64,000 bases of DNA from Wenzhouxiangella sp. 15190 (GTDB lineage Bacteria; Pseudomonadota; Gammaproteobacteria; Xanthomonadales; Wenzhouxiangellaceae). The position numbers were made by a program, and so were the translations under genes. Where the stretch lies: contig NZ_QVMV01000020.1 of the NCBI RefSeq assembly GCF_003417465.1, positions 48,098-112,097 of the forward strand, read 5' to 3'. The first letter of the stretch is position 1. Each line of letters begins with the position of its first letter. Under the pieces are notes generated by a model. The model saw only the letters and a program-made list of their open reading frames with translations, had not been told where the DNA came from and searched no databases. Below, piece by piece: positions 48,013-57,270 of the stretch.

Positions 48013-48774
48013 TTAGCCCACCGCCTGCCGTGATGGACTGGCTTCCTCGACATGGGCCTGCTCGGCCAGCGCTTCCCGGTCCAGGATGCGCACATGCTTG
48101 CCCCGGATGTGAATGACATCGTCGCGCTGCAGGGCCGAGAGCGTGCGCGAAACGGTTTCGATGGTCAGCCCCAGGTAGTTGGCGATGTCTCGCCGGTCCA
48201 TTGACAGGCGGAACAGATCCGGGTCGAGCTGGCGTCGCTCGAAACGGCGCGAGAGGCTGAGCAGGAACAGGGCCACGCGAGTGCGTGCATCCAGCCGGCC
48301 GACGACCAGCAGCAGCTTGCGCGCTTCGGCCATTTCCTCGGCCAGCAGGCGTAGCATCACCTGGTTGAGCCGCGGGCTTTCGCCCAGCATCTTCTGGAAG
48401 TCGGCAACGGGAATTTCGCACAGGCGGCATTCCTCAAGCGCCACGGCCGAACCGGCATGGTGCCCCATCGAAAAGGCGTCGAGGCCGACGACGTCGCCGG
48501 GCAGGTAGAAACCGGTGACCAGTTCATCGCCCTCGCGTGAAACCTCGTAAGCCTTGATCGAGCCCGAACGCAGTACTGTCAGCTGCCGGGCGGGCTGACC
48601 GCCGTGATGAAGGTGGGCACTGCGCTGCACACCCTGCCGCCGCTGGATGACATCGCTGAGTCGCTCGCGCGCATCGGCGTCGATATCCTGGGCGAAACAA
48701 AGGCTGAACAGGACGCAATCGTTGCAGGATGATTCCCCTCCCGCGAGCTTGGGTTGGTCGCTGTTTGCGCTCAC
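48013..48774 (-). CDS. fnr: Oxygen-sensing Crp/Fnr-family regulator
   Basis: FNR/Anr-type activator, 253 residues from the GTG at 48774, which has AGGAG five bases upstream. Cys17, Cys20 and Cys26 (spacing CX2CX5C) and Cys116 or Cys119 are placed as the four [4Fe-4S] ligands of E. coli FNR. The recognition helix NYLGLTIETVSRTLSALQ contains E-xx-SR, reading TTGAT half-sites. A matching box lies upstream of ccoN. It follows hemN on the same strand, 7 bp apart. Confidence 0.94.
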   Translation of the reverse strand: MSANSDQPKLAGGESSCNDCVLFSLCFAQDIDADARERLSDVIQRRQGVQRSAHLHHGGQPARQLTVLRSGSIKAYEVSREGDELVTGFYLPGDVVGLDAFSMGHHAGSAVALEECRLCEIPVADFQKMLGESPRLNQVMLRLLAEEMAEARKLLLVVGRLDARTRVALFLLSLSRRFERRQLDPDLFRLSMDRRDIANYLGLTIETVSRTLSALQRDDVIHIRGKHVRILDREALAEQAHVEEASPSRQAVG

Positions 48775-48781
48775 GTGGCTC

Positions 48782-50176
48782 CTAGACGATGCGTGAAAAA
48801 CGGCCGCGCGACTGGCTTGCCGGAGCCAGGTAGGCATCGAAGACCTTGGCGATGGCGCGCAGGAAGAGCAGGCCATTGGCCGTGACCTTGAAGCCGCCGT
48901 CGGTGAACTGGATCAGGCCGTCTTCGGCCAGGGGTTCGAGTCGCTCGAGTTCATTGGCGAAATAACGCCGGAACACCAGTTGGTAGTCGCGCTCGATGTC
49001 GCGATAGACGAGTTCACCGTCGCACATGATGCGTTCGATGATGTCGGCGCGGATGCGGTCATCGGTGTTACGCGTCAATCCGCGGGCGGTCGGAAGCCGG
49101 CCCTCGATGAGCGACACCGTCCAGTCCTCGAGCTTGCGGTGGTTCTGGGCGAAGCTGTCGCCGACCTGGCTGATCGCGCTGGGACCGAAGCTGACCAGGT
49201 CCAGGCCGCCGTGGGTGGCGTAACCCTGGAAGTTGCGCACCATGGTCCCGTCTCTTTTGGCCTTGACCAGCGAGTCGTCGGGACGCGCGAAGTGATCCAT
49301 GCCGATGAATTCGTACCCGGCATCGAGCAGGCGCGAGAGCGTGTTGCGGAAGACGGCCAGCTTGGTCGCCGGGCTGGGCATCTGTTCGATGTCGATCTGG
49401 CGCTGCGCCTTGAACAGGTGCGGCAGGTGGGCGTAGTTGAACAGCGAGATCCGGTCGGGGTTCATCGAGATGATCGATTCGATCGTCTTCGAGAAGCCGG
49501 CGGTGGTCTGCATCGGCAGACCGTAGATCAGATCGACGCTGATCGAGTCGAATCCCACGCCGCGCGCGGCACCGATGATTGAGCCGACCATGGCGGTGTC
49601 ATGGACGCGGTTGACGGCCTTCTGTACGTCCGGGTCGAGATCCTGGATGCCCACGGAAAGGCGGTTGAAACCGATGTTCTTGAGTTCACGGATGCCGGCC
49701 GGGTCGATGGTGCGCGGGTCGATCTCCAGGCCCAACTCGGCGTCGGGCGCAAAATGGAAATACGTGCGCAGCAGGGCCATGAGCTGGCGGATCTGGTCGG
49801 TGCGCAGGAAGGTCGGCGTGCCGCCGCCAAGATGAAGCTGGCGTACCGGCCGGTCGCGATCGAAGCGCGGTGCGACGAGCCTGAATTCCTTTTCCAGGTT
49901 GACCAGGAATTCCTGCCCAGCGGTGGTCGAACGCGTGATGACCCGGTTGCAGGCGCAGTAGAAACAGGGGCTGGTGCAAAACGGCACGTGCACGTAGATC
50001 GACAGGTCGGCCGGGATCGGCAGCCGGTTGCTCTCGGCAATGGCGGCGTCGTATTCCGTCGGCCCGAAGTCCTCGCTGAACTGCACGGCCGTGGGATAGG
50101 AGGTATAGCGGGGCCCCTCGCCGCCGTAGTTTTCGATCAGCTCGGCATCGAAGTTGGGACGCATCAATTCTGACAT
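48782..50176 (-). CDS. hemN: Oxygen-independent coproporphyrinogen III oxidase
   Basis: Radical-SAM enzyme for anaerobic haem synthesis. HVPFCTSPCFYCACNRV gives the cluster cysteines 67, 71 and 74, with Cys76 as in E. coli HemN; LGGGTPTFL and the HemN C-terminal domain follow. 464 residues. Lies directly upstream of fnr and behind an FNR-like palindrome. Confidence 0.97.
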   Translation of the reverse strand: MSELMRPNFDAELIENYGGEGPRYTSYPTAVQFSEDFGPTEYDAAIAESNRLPIPADLSIYVHVPFCTSPCFYCACNRVITRSTTAGQEFLVNLEKEFRLVAPRFDRDRPVRQLHLGGGTPTFLRTDQIRQLMALLRTYFHFAPDAELGLEIDPRTIDPAGIRELKNIGFNRLSVGIQDLDPDVQKAVNRVHDTAMVGSIIGAARGVGFDSISVDLIYGLPMQTTAGFSKTIESIISMNPDRISLFNYAHLPHLFKAQRQIDIEQMPSPATKLAVFRNTLSRLLDAGYEFIGMDHFARPDDSLVKAKRDGTMVRNFQGYATHGGLDLVSFGPSAISQVGDSFAQNHRKLEDWTVSLIEGRLPTARGLTRNTDDRIRADIIERIMCDGELVYRDIERDYQLVFRRYFANELERLEPLAEDGLIQFTDGGFKVTANGLLFLRAIAKVFDAYLAPASQSRGRFSRIV

Positions 50177-50243
50177 GGTGGTTCTGCCGCAAGCGGTTGA
50201 TTCGATTAGGGCGTCAGATTAGTCCCGAAACGGCGGCATCGAA

Positions 50244-50257
50244 TTGACTACCGTCAA
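50244..50257 (-). promoter_or_regulatory. FNR/CRP-type palindrome upstream of hemN
   Basis: TTGACTACCGTCAA is a perfect 5-bp inverted repeat with a 4-bp spacer, one symmetric base from the FNR consensus TTGAT-N4-ATCAA. Its centre is about 74 bp from the hemN ATG, which allows a class II promoter starting near 50209. The divergent S9 gene starts 74 bp on the other side. Confidence 0.5.
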
Positions 50258-50330
50258 AAAGGTCCGATGCCGTCGGCCACCGCTTCTGTTACATTCCTCG
50301 GCTGCATTCAAGCCGATTCCGGAGCCCGCA

Positions 50331-52811
50331 GTGATTCGATATTGCCTGTTCGCCCTCATTATCCAGCTACCGTTTTCCCTCGTTCTGGCCGAAGAAACAG
50401 CAACCGAACCGGTCGCCATCGACGAAGTCCTCGCACTCGGAGCGCTGCCCGTCGATGTCGAAATGATGGACAAGGCGGGTCATGCCGATGACCTGCGCCG
50501 GGCCTTGGTAGGGCAGGTCGGCGAAGGCGCGCTACCGCGTGACGGTCAGTCTGTAACCGCCTTCGGCAAGACCTGGGAGTGGCAACCCGTCTCACCCGAC
50601 ACGCTGGATTCGGAGCGGGCGCTGCAGTTGTGGTGGTTCCAGCTTGAGACAGATCGTTTCGTGCGCGGTCACCTGAAGGTCGAGGATCTGCGCAATGCCG
50701 CCGTCTATGTCGACGGCGACAAAGTCGATGGGGGCGAGGAAGGCCATGCCCTGGATCTGCGTAACGGCAGTCACCAGGTGTGGATCGTGCATGAAGGCGC
50801 CGCCGAAGAAGGCGAGCCCGCCCTGGCCTGGAAGGGGCGTTCCGAACAGGATTGGGCCGTCGCCCATACCCGGTCCGAACGCCGCGTTTCCGCGCAGCGC
50901 CTGACCAATGCCGAGACCGTCAGTGATCTCGCCATTTCTCCTGACGGCCGCTACCTGGCCCTGGCCCATGATCGCCGCGACGAAGCGGCCGATGCCGATA
51001 TCCGCCGCCTCGAGATCCGCGACCTTCAGACCGACCGCATCGTGCGGCAGTGGACCGCCGAGCGGCCGTCGGCCCTGGCCTGGAGCCCGGACGGCTCGAA
51101 ACTGGCCCTGGAGACGGGCGAGAGCCTGTGGCTCCACGACCGGGAATCCGGCCGGGCCCGTGCGCTGCTGCTCGAGCACGAAGGCATCGGCAGCTGGCGC
51201 TGGCATCCGGATTCGCGTTCCATCCTGTTCAGCTGGGTCAAGAAGGACGAGACCGATACCGACAAGCGTCGTCGCCTGCGCGCCCTGGAAGATCGCTGGG
51301 CCGGTTTCCGCGACATCAGCCAGCTCTACCAGGTCGATGTCGACAGCGGCATCGTCCGGGCGCTGACCGCCGAGGAGCACTCGGTGAATCTGCACGATGT
51401 CGTCGATGGCCGCGTTCTGCTTTCGCACAGCGTGATCGACTATGCCGAGCCGCCGCATGGCCTGACCCGCGTGTTCGAGCTCGACCTCGAAGACGGCCAG
51501 CGGCGCGAGATCGCCCGCCTGCGCCGGTTTAACGATATCCGCTACGCCGAAGAGGGCTACTGGTTGCTGGCCGGTCCCGGGCTGGCAATCGGCGACGGCG
51601 ACACGACCGCGGAAGACGTGACGCCGAACGACTACGACACGCAACTCTATCATCTCTCCGTCGACGGCACAGAGGCGGTCAGCGTCAGCCGGGATTTCGA
51701 TCCCGCCTTCAGCGGTATCGAGCGCCTCGCCGACGGCAACCTGCTGCTGTCGGCCGTCAGCGGCGAGGAATCCGTACTGGTTCATTTCGACCGCGATGCC
51801 GACGGTCCGAGGATCGTCGACAGCGGCGTCGCGGTGATGGAGTCCTTCGTCGCCTCGCGTACCTCGCCGCCGACGGTGGTGGTGCGTGGCAGCGACGCCG
51901 ACGCCCCGCAACGCGTGCATCGCGTCGGCCTCGACGGCGGCAACGAAGTGCTGGTCGACTCGCGCGAGACGGCATACGCCGATGTCGTGCTGGGAGAAGT
52001 GCGGGACTGGACATTCACCAATGCCGACGATGTGGAAATCGACGGCCGCTATTACCTGCCGCCGGATTTCGATCCGGAGCAGCAGTACCCGCTGATCGTC
52101 TATTACTACGGCGGCACCATGCCGGTGAACCGCCAGTTCACGGGCCGCTACCCGTTCAATCTATGGGCCGCAAACGGCTACGTGATCTACGTCGTACAGC
52201 CTCGGGGCGCCATCGGCTACGGCCAGGATTTCTCGGCCAAACACGTCAATGCCTGGGGCGAGTATGCCGCAGACGACATCATCGAGGGTACGCGGAAGTT
52301 CGTCGAAGCTCACGACTTCGTCGACGGCGAGCGTATCGGCAACATTGGAGCAAGCTACGGCGGCTTCATGACCATGTACCTGGCCACCCGGACCGACCTG
52401 TTCGCCGCCTCGATTTCGCATGCCGGTATCAGCGCCCTGACCAGCTACTGGGGCGAAGGCTGGTGGGGCTATTCCTACTCGGGTATCGCCAGCCAGGGCA
52501 GTTTCCCCTGGAATAGCCGGGAACTCTACGTCGAGCAAAGTCCCGTCTACAACGCCGACGAGATCACCACGCCGCTGCTGCTGTTGCACGGCGACTCCGA
52601 CACCAACGTGCCGCCGGGCGAGAGCGACAATATGTTCACCGCGCTCAAGCTGCTCGGCCGCGAAGTCGAGATGGTCGAGTTCCCGGGCGAAGACCACTGG
52701 ATCCTCGACCGCGAGAAGCGCTACGTCTGGTGGGACAGCATCCTGGCCTGGTACGACAAGTGGCTCAAGGACGAGCCGGAGTGGTGGCAGCACCTGTATC
52801 CGGAGTCGTAG
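50331..52811 (+). CDS. Exported S9-family peptidase (prolyl oligopeptidase/DPP IV type)
   Basis: An 826-residue exported serine peptidase. The GTG at 50331 has GGAG six bases upstream and a signal peptide ending LVLAEE. An N-terminal beta-propeller (WD-like strands near residues 200-500) guards a C-terminal alpha/beta hydrolase: Ser675 in GASYGGFM, Asp757 in GDSDTNV and His789 in GEDHW. With the M14 enzyme it suggests use of peptides as food. Confidence 0.93.
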   Translation: MIRYCLFALIIQLPFSLVLAEETATEPVAIDEVLALGALPVDVEMMDKAGHADDLRRALVGQVGEGALPRDGQSVTAFGKTWEWQPVSPDTLDSERALQLWWFQLETDRFVRGHLKVEDLRNAAVYVDGDKVDGGEEGHALDLRNGSHQVWIVHEGAAEEGEPALAWKGRSEQDWAVAHTRSERRVSAQRLTNAETVSDLAISPDGRYLALAHDRRDEAADADIRRLEIRDLQTDRIVRQWTAERPSALAWSPDGSKLALETGESLWLHDRESGRARALLLEHEGIGSWRWHPDSRSILFSWVKKDETDTDKRRRLRALEDRWAGFRDISQLYQVDVDSGIVRALTAEEHSVNLHDVVDGRVLLSHSVIDYAEPPHGLTRVFELDLEDGQRREIARLRRFNDIRYAEEGYWLLAGPGLAIGDGDTTAEDVTPNDYDTQLYHLSVDGTEAVSVSRDFDPAFSGIERLADGNLLLSAVSGEESVLVHFDRDADGPRIVDSGVAVMESFVASRTSPPTVVVRGSDADAPQRVHRVGLDGGNEVLVDSRETAYADVVLGEVRDWTFTNADDVEIDGRYYLPPDFDPEQQYPLIVYYYGGTMPVNRQFTGRYPFNLWAANGYVIYVVQPRGAIGYGQDFSAKHVNAWGEYAADDIIEGTRKFVEAHDFVDGERIGNIGASYGGFMTMYLATRTDLFAASISHAGISALTSYWGEGWWGYSYSGIASQGSFPWNSRELYVEQSPVYNADEITTPLLLLHGDSDTNVPPGESDNMFTALKLLGREVEMVEFPGEDHWILDREKRYVWWDSILAWYDKWLKDEPEWWQHLYPES

Positions 52812-52833
52812 TCGGTTTGCCTTGACTCACTCA

Positions 52834-52990
52834 GAGCCGCCGAGCTGCGAAGAAAAAATCAAAGACATTAACCACGGAAAGCACGGAATGACACGGAAGA
52901 AGGAACTAATTTAATAAGAATCAGAGTTCACATTCCGTGTGCTTCCGTGGTTTCAATGTTTTTGGTTCTCCGCAACTCTGCGTGCGGCTC
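52834..52990. repeat. Long hairpin built from CACGGAA-type repeats
   Basis: Arms 52834-52890 and 52931-52990 are imperfect reverse complements along about 57 bp, beginning with GAGCCGC and ending with GGAATG, around a 40-base loop. Each arm contains ACCACGGAA-like units repeated every 9-10 bp. It fills most of the gap between the convergent S9 and TauE/SafE genes and may act as a terminator. The 53748 element contains the same CACGGAA motif. Confidence 0.75.
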
Positions 52991-53005
52991 ACCTCCAGAG
53001 CGTCT

Positions 53006-53716
53006 CTAACTGACGCATTCGACCAGGAACTGCATCCAGGGGTGGTCGATCGCGTGCGCCAGCCAGGGGCCGGCCGCGATCAGCAGCCCCGTCAGCGCCA
53101 GTAACGAAGCAGCCAGCCAGCGCAGGCCCGGACGATTGATGGCCGAGCGGAACTTCAGCATCACCAGCCCGCCGCCGAGCAGCAGCGGTACGGTGCCGAT
53201 GCCGAAGGCCAGGATCATGACGGTTGTGGCCAGCGGGTCGGCCAGCATCACGGCGGTGGCGATGACGGTGTAGAGCAGGCCGCAGGGCAGCAGGCCCCAG
53301 AGCAGGCCCAGGCCGATGGCGTTGTCGAGCGAGCGTACCGGCAGGAACTTCGAGAACACGGGCATCATGCGCCTGGTCAGCGGCGCGGCGAGCTGGCCGA
53401 CAACGTCGCGGAAGCGTCCCGGCAATGCGATGTAGACGGCCATCAACACGATGATGCCGCCGAGAATCCAGCGCATGACTTGCGGGGCGGCGTCAGGCAC
53501 GGCGGCGGCTGGCAGCATGCCGAGGCCGGTGGCAACAAGCCCGATGGCCAGGTAACTCGAGATACGGCCGACATGAAAACCGATGGCCAGCGCACCGCGC
53601 CCCGAAGGAATCTGCGCGTGCAGCAAGCCGACGATCCCCCCGCACATACCCAGGCAATGCGTCGACCCGAACAGGCCGGCCAGCAATCCCGTCAGCAGTG
53701 CCGTTTCAACGTTCAT
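53006..53716 (-). CDS. TauE/SafE-like membrane protein of the cbb3 locus
   Basis: A 236-residue protein with about six membrane helices. STHCLGMCGGIVGLL near the N terminus is the Cys-containing metal-type motif of the COG2836 branch (sulphite-exporter/urease-accessory-like), commonly next to ccoS in cbb3 loci. A part in copper or oxidase assembly is likely from context; not shown by sequence. Confidence 0.85.
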   Translation of the reverse strand: MNVETALLTGLLAGLFGSTHCLGMCGGIVGLLHAQIPSGRGALAIGFHVGRISSYLAIGLVATGLGMLPAAAVPDAAPQVMRWILGGIIVLMAVYIALPGRFRDVVGQLAAPLTRRMMPVFSKFLPVRSLDNAIGLGLLWGLLPCGLLYTVIATAVMLADPLATTVMILAFGIGTVPLLLGGGLVMLKFRSAINRPGLRWLAASLLALTGLLIAAGPWLAHAIDHPWMQFLVECVS

Positions 53717-53747
53717 GGGGCGGAGTCAGTCGAGCGCATTGGAGATG

Positions 53748-53941
53748 AAAACCTTTAAAACGCAAAGCCGCAAAGCAGCGAAGAACGCAAAGTTAAAAAG
53801 AATAAAACCACGGAAGACACGGAGGGACACGGAATACCCGTTTTCATTTCGAAATGGAAATTCTCCCATTCCGCGGTCATCGGTTTTTCGTCTTTTCTTC
53901 GCGTTCTTTGCTGCTTTGCGTCTTTGCGTTTTTCAGGTTTT
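53748..53941. repeat. Long hairpin built from CGCAAAG-type repeats, entering ccoS
   Basis: Arms of 45 bp at 53748-53792 and 53897-53941 are near-perfect reverse complements made of CGCAAAG units every 8-9 bp. Inside lie CACGGAA-type repeats (about 53808-53834) and a perfect palindrome CATTTCGAAATG (53845-53856). The right arm and part of the centre are translated as the end of CcoS. Confidence 0.85.
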
Positions 53942-54140
53942 GATCTTCCGTGTCATGACTTGCCTCAGCGCCCTGTTTCGATCGCTTGCCCGCGGCAAAC
54001 TCCTCGTCGTCGTCGAGGATGTCCAGCGCCGGGGTGTCGAGGTCGTCGAACTGGTCGTTGCGCACCGCCCAGAAGAACGCACCGATGGCCAGGATCATCA
54101 GCAGGATCGACAGGGGAATGAGGACGTAGATGATGTTCAT
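53877..54140 (-). CDS. ccoS: cbb3 oxidase assembly protein CcoS
   Basis: Small membrane protein needed for cofactor insertion in cbb3 oxidase. One N-terminal helix (residues 4-24) followed by FFWAVRNDQFDDLDTPALDIL is the CcoS signature. At 87 residues it is longer than usual; residues from about 67 on (NLKNAKTQSSKEREEKTKNR) are encoded by a repeat hairpin, so the native stop was probably lost. No Shine-Dalgarno site is visible upstream, where a heptad array starts. Confidence 0.9.
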   Translation of the reverse strand: MNIIYVLIPLSILLMILAIGAFFWAVRNDQFDDLDTPALDILDDDEEFAAGKRSKQGAEASHDTEDQNLKNAKTQSSKEREEKTKNR

Positions 54141-54147
54141 CCGGGTC

Positions 54148-54282
<135 letters not shown>

Positions 54283-54294
<12 letters not shown>

Positions 54295-56757
54295 CACCGG
54301 ACTCGTCGGACCACTCTCCCGCCTGGTCTCTCGCAGGGGTGCGACTTGGCGGGGCAGTTTACCGGCACGGCGGCCGTTGGCGACGACCAGCAGGCTGGAG
54401 ATCGACATGCCGATGGCCGCCGCCCAGGGCGGGATGAAACCGGTGGCGGCCAGGGGCAGGGCGACGAGGTTGTAGGCGAACGCCCAGGCCAGGTTCTGAT
54501 GGACCACGCCGACCACGCGCGGGGCCAGCTCGAAGGCGTGGCTGACCCGGTCCAGGCCTCGGCCGGTGATCACCAGGTCGGCCTGTGTGCGGGCGATATC
54601 GGCGCCTTCGGCCAGGGCGAGCGAAACGTCGGCGCCGGCCAGTACCGGGGCGTCGTTGATGCCGTCGCCGACCATCGCCACCCGTGCGCCTTCGGCCTGC
54701 AGTTGCCGGACCCGTTCGAGCTTGTCGGCGGGCTTCAGATCACCCTCGAAATGATCGATATCCAGCCGCGAGGCCATCTGCGCAACGTTCTCGCTCCGGT
54801 CGCCGGAGGCAAGCATCACCTTGATGTTGCGCGCCTTCAGCTGCTCGACCAGTTCCCTTGCGCCTTCACGCAGGGGACTGTCGAGCCGCAGCCAGGCGAG
54901 GAGGCGGTCGGCATCGGCCAGGGCGATCCATTGACCTGGACCGGGCGGCGTGATTTCGCGACCGAGCCGTTCGGCGATCCAGGCGGGCTTGCCCAGGGCC
55001 AGGTCCCTGCCGTCGATCGAGCCGCGCACGCCGGCGGCCATGACGGCCTCGGCCTGTTCGACCTCGCCGCCGTCGTCGTGACCTTCGAAGGCGCTGGCCA
55101 CCGGGTGTCGGCTGACGCGTTCCAGGCGTCCCGCGAGCCGCAGGATTGCCGCTTGTCCCAGCTCGCGGTCCTCGACGGCTATTTCGGCGACACTCATGTC
55201 CGGTTGGGTCAGCGTGCCGGTCTTGTCCAGGACCACGTGGGTGATCTTCGGCAGCTTTTCGAGTACGTCGCTGCCGGTCGTGAGAATGCCCAGACGCGCG
55301 AACCCGCGCCCCGCAGAGGCCAGGGCAACCGGTGTGCCGAGCGCCAGGGCGCAGGGGCAGGAGACCACCAACACGGCAATGACGACCGGCAATATCCGGC
55401 CCGGATCGATCTGCCACCATGCGAGCGCGGTGACGGCCGCCCCGGTCAGCACGAAGGCGACGAACACCCCGGCAATGCGGTCGGCGACCTGCGCCAGGCG
55501 CGGCTTGTGGTCGCGGGCCTGCTCGAGCATCTGCACGATGCCGGCCAGGACCGTCGACTGGCCGATCTCGCCGACTTCGATCACCAGCTGGCCGTCGCGC
55601 AGCATCGAGCCGGCCAGAACCGACTCTTCTTCGCCGCGCCGGCGCGGGCTGGACTCGCCCGAGAGCAGCGACTCGTCGATCATGGCCCGGCCCGAAACGA
55701 TGCGGCCGTCGGCCGGAACCGTCTCGCCGGCGCTGACCTGCACGCGGTCGCCCGGTTCGAGTTCCACCAGTGCCACCGGCTCGAGCATGCCGTCGGTGTT
55801 CATTCGCCGGGCGGCGGCCGGCAGGGAGCGCGCCAGGGCCGAGTGAACGGAACCGGCCCGCTGACGCGTGACCAGCACGGCATAGCGGCCCAGCAACAGG
55901 AAGAAGATGAACATGACGACCGAATCGAAATACGCTTCGCCGGCGTCTAGCAGGGTGATGACAATGCTGGCCGTCAGTGCCAGCAGCATGGCCGCGGCGA
56001 CGGGCACGTCCATGCCCATGCGTCCCTGTCTCAGCGTCCGCCAGGCGGACGCGTAGAAGACCCGCCCTGAGTAGAACGCGACGGGTACGGCCACGATCAT
56101 GCTGACGAGCTGGAAGAAGCGTTCGCTGGTCGGGTCGATGTCCTGGAAGGCGCCGATGTAGCCGGCCAGGGCGTAGCTCATCACCTGGACCATGCCGAGA
56201 CCGGCGACGACAATGGCCTTGAGCAGGCGGCGGCGTTCCGCACGGTCTCGCTGTTCGCCCGCCTGGGGCGAGTCGAGGTGCGGGCGATAGCCCAGTGCCG
56301 CCAGCCGGGTGGCGATCTCGCTCAACGCGGCTCGCTCGGGGTCGAAATGCAGCCGGGCCCGCCCGTCGCCGATGTCGACCTGGATTTCCGCTATGCCCTC
56401 GAGTTCACCGACGAAGCGCTTGATCAGCCAGGCGCAGGCGGCGCAGTGGATGTTCTCGAGCACCAGGGTGATCTGCGACATCCCGTCGCAGTCGGTTCGA
56501 GCGTAATGACGCCCGATGGCATCGCGGTCCCACGCGCTGTAGTCGTCGGGATGGGCAGCGGCGTCGGGGCGCTGGGGCAGCGCGTCGCGAAAGTCGTAGT
56601 AGCGGTCCAGGCCCGCCTGGTCGATCAGGGTGGCCACGGCCTGGCAGCCGTGGCAGCACATCGGCCGAGCCTCGCCGCCGACGGTCGCCTGCAGGTCGAC
56701 GCCGGCGGGCACCGGTTCGCCGCAGTGCCAGCACGACGGCGATGCTGCGTGGCTCAC
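54283..56757 (-). CDS. ccoI: Copper-type P-type ATPase CcoI (FixI)
   Basis: P1B-type ATPase supplying copper for cbb3 assembly. N-terminal CCHGC cluster, an HMA domain with ENIHCAACAW, eight membrane helices, the CPCALALGTP metal-site helix and the phosphorylated Asp of LDKTGTLTQ. The GTG at 56757 overlaps the ccoH stop by 3 bases (GTGA); 824 residues. Confidence 0.96.
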
Positions 56758-57266
56758 AGCTGCTCCGGATCGAGCCCGATTTCGCCCGCGACTCGACCGG
56801 CATAGCGCCCGGCCAGCCACCAGGTCTGCTCCAGGTCGCTGAGGATCACCCGGGAACGACCGGGGGGCTGGATACTGCCCAGGTCGGCCTGCCAGCGCCC
56901 GGCGTCGACGCGGCGGGCCACGGCCGAGACGTCACGTCCGGCATCGGTGGGATGCTGGAATCGCAGCAACAGCTGGTCGGGCAGAGCATCGATGCGGTGG
57001 GCACGAAGCGTCAGTTCGGCGAGATCGTCGCCGACCGCCAGCTCCGCGCTAAGCCCCAGGCTCGAGGCCCGCTCGGCGTGCTCGCGGGTGTCGATCAAGA
57101 CCTTGCCCAGGGGCTGGTAGTCGCCGGTAACCATCTGGGGTGCATGCTTGATGCCGATGACCAGCACGCCGGTGCCCGATGCGACACCCATGCTCAGAAT
57201 GGCGAGTATGAACCACACCCAGAACTCGCGGTACCAGGGCCGTATTGTCGTTTCGGTCATGTCCAT
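56754..57266 (-). CDS. ccoH: cbb3 oxidase assembly protein CcoH (FixH)
   Basis: One N-terminal helix (about residues 12-34) and a periplasmic FixH domain, 170 residues. PWYREFWVWFILAI is typical. The ATG at 57266 has GGAG upstream and lies 4 bases from the ccoG stop; ATG 57260 is also possible. Acts with CcoI in stabilising the oxidase. Confidence 0.9.
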   Translation of the reverse strand: MDMTETTIRPWYREFWVWFILAILSMGVASGTGVLVIGIKHAPQMVTGDYQPLGKVLIDTREHAERASSLGLSAELAVGDDLAELTLRAHRIDALPDQLLLRFQHPTDAGRDVSAVARRVDAGRWQADLGSIQPPGRSRVILSDLEQTWWLAGRYAGRVAGEIGLDPEQL

Positions 57267-57270
57267 CGCT

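Noticed and set aside
50197-50209. TTGATTCGATTAG as an FNR box for hemN
   Set aside because: Only one half-site matches; TTGACTACCGTCAA at 50244 is a better and complete palindrome.
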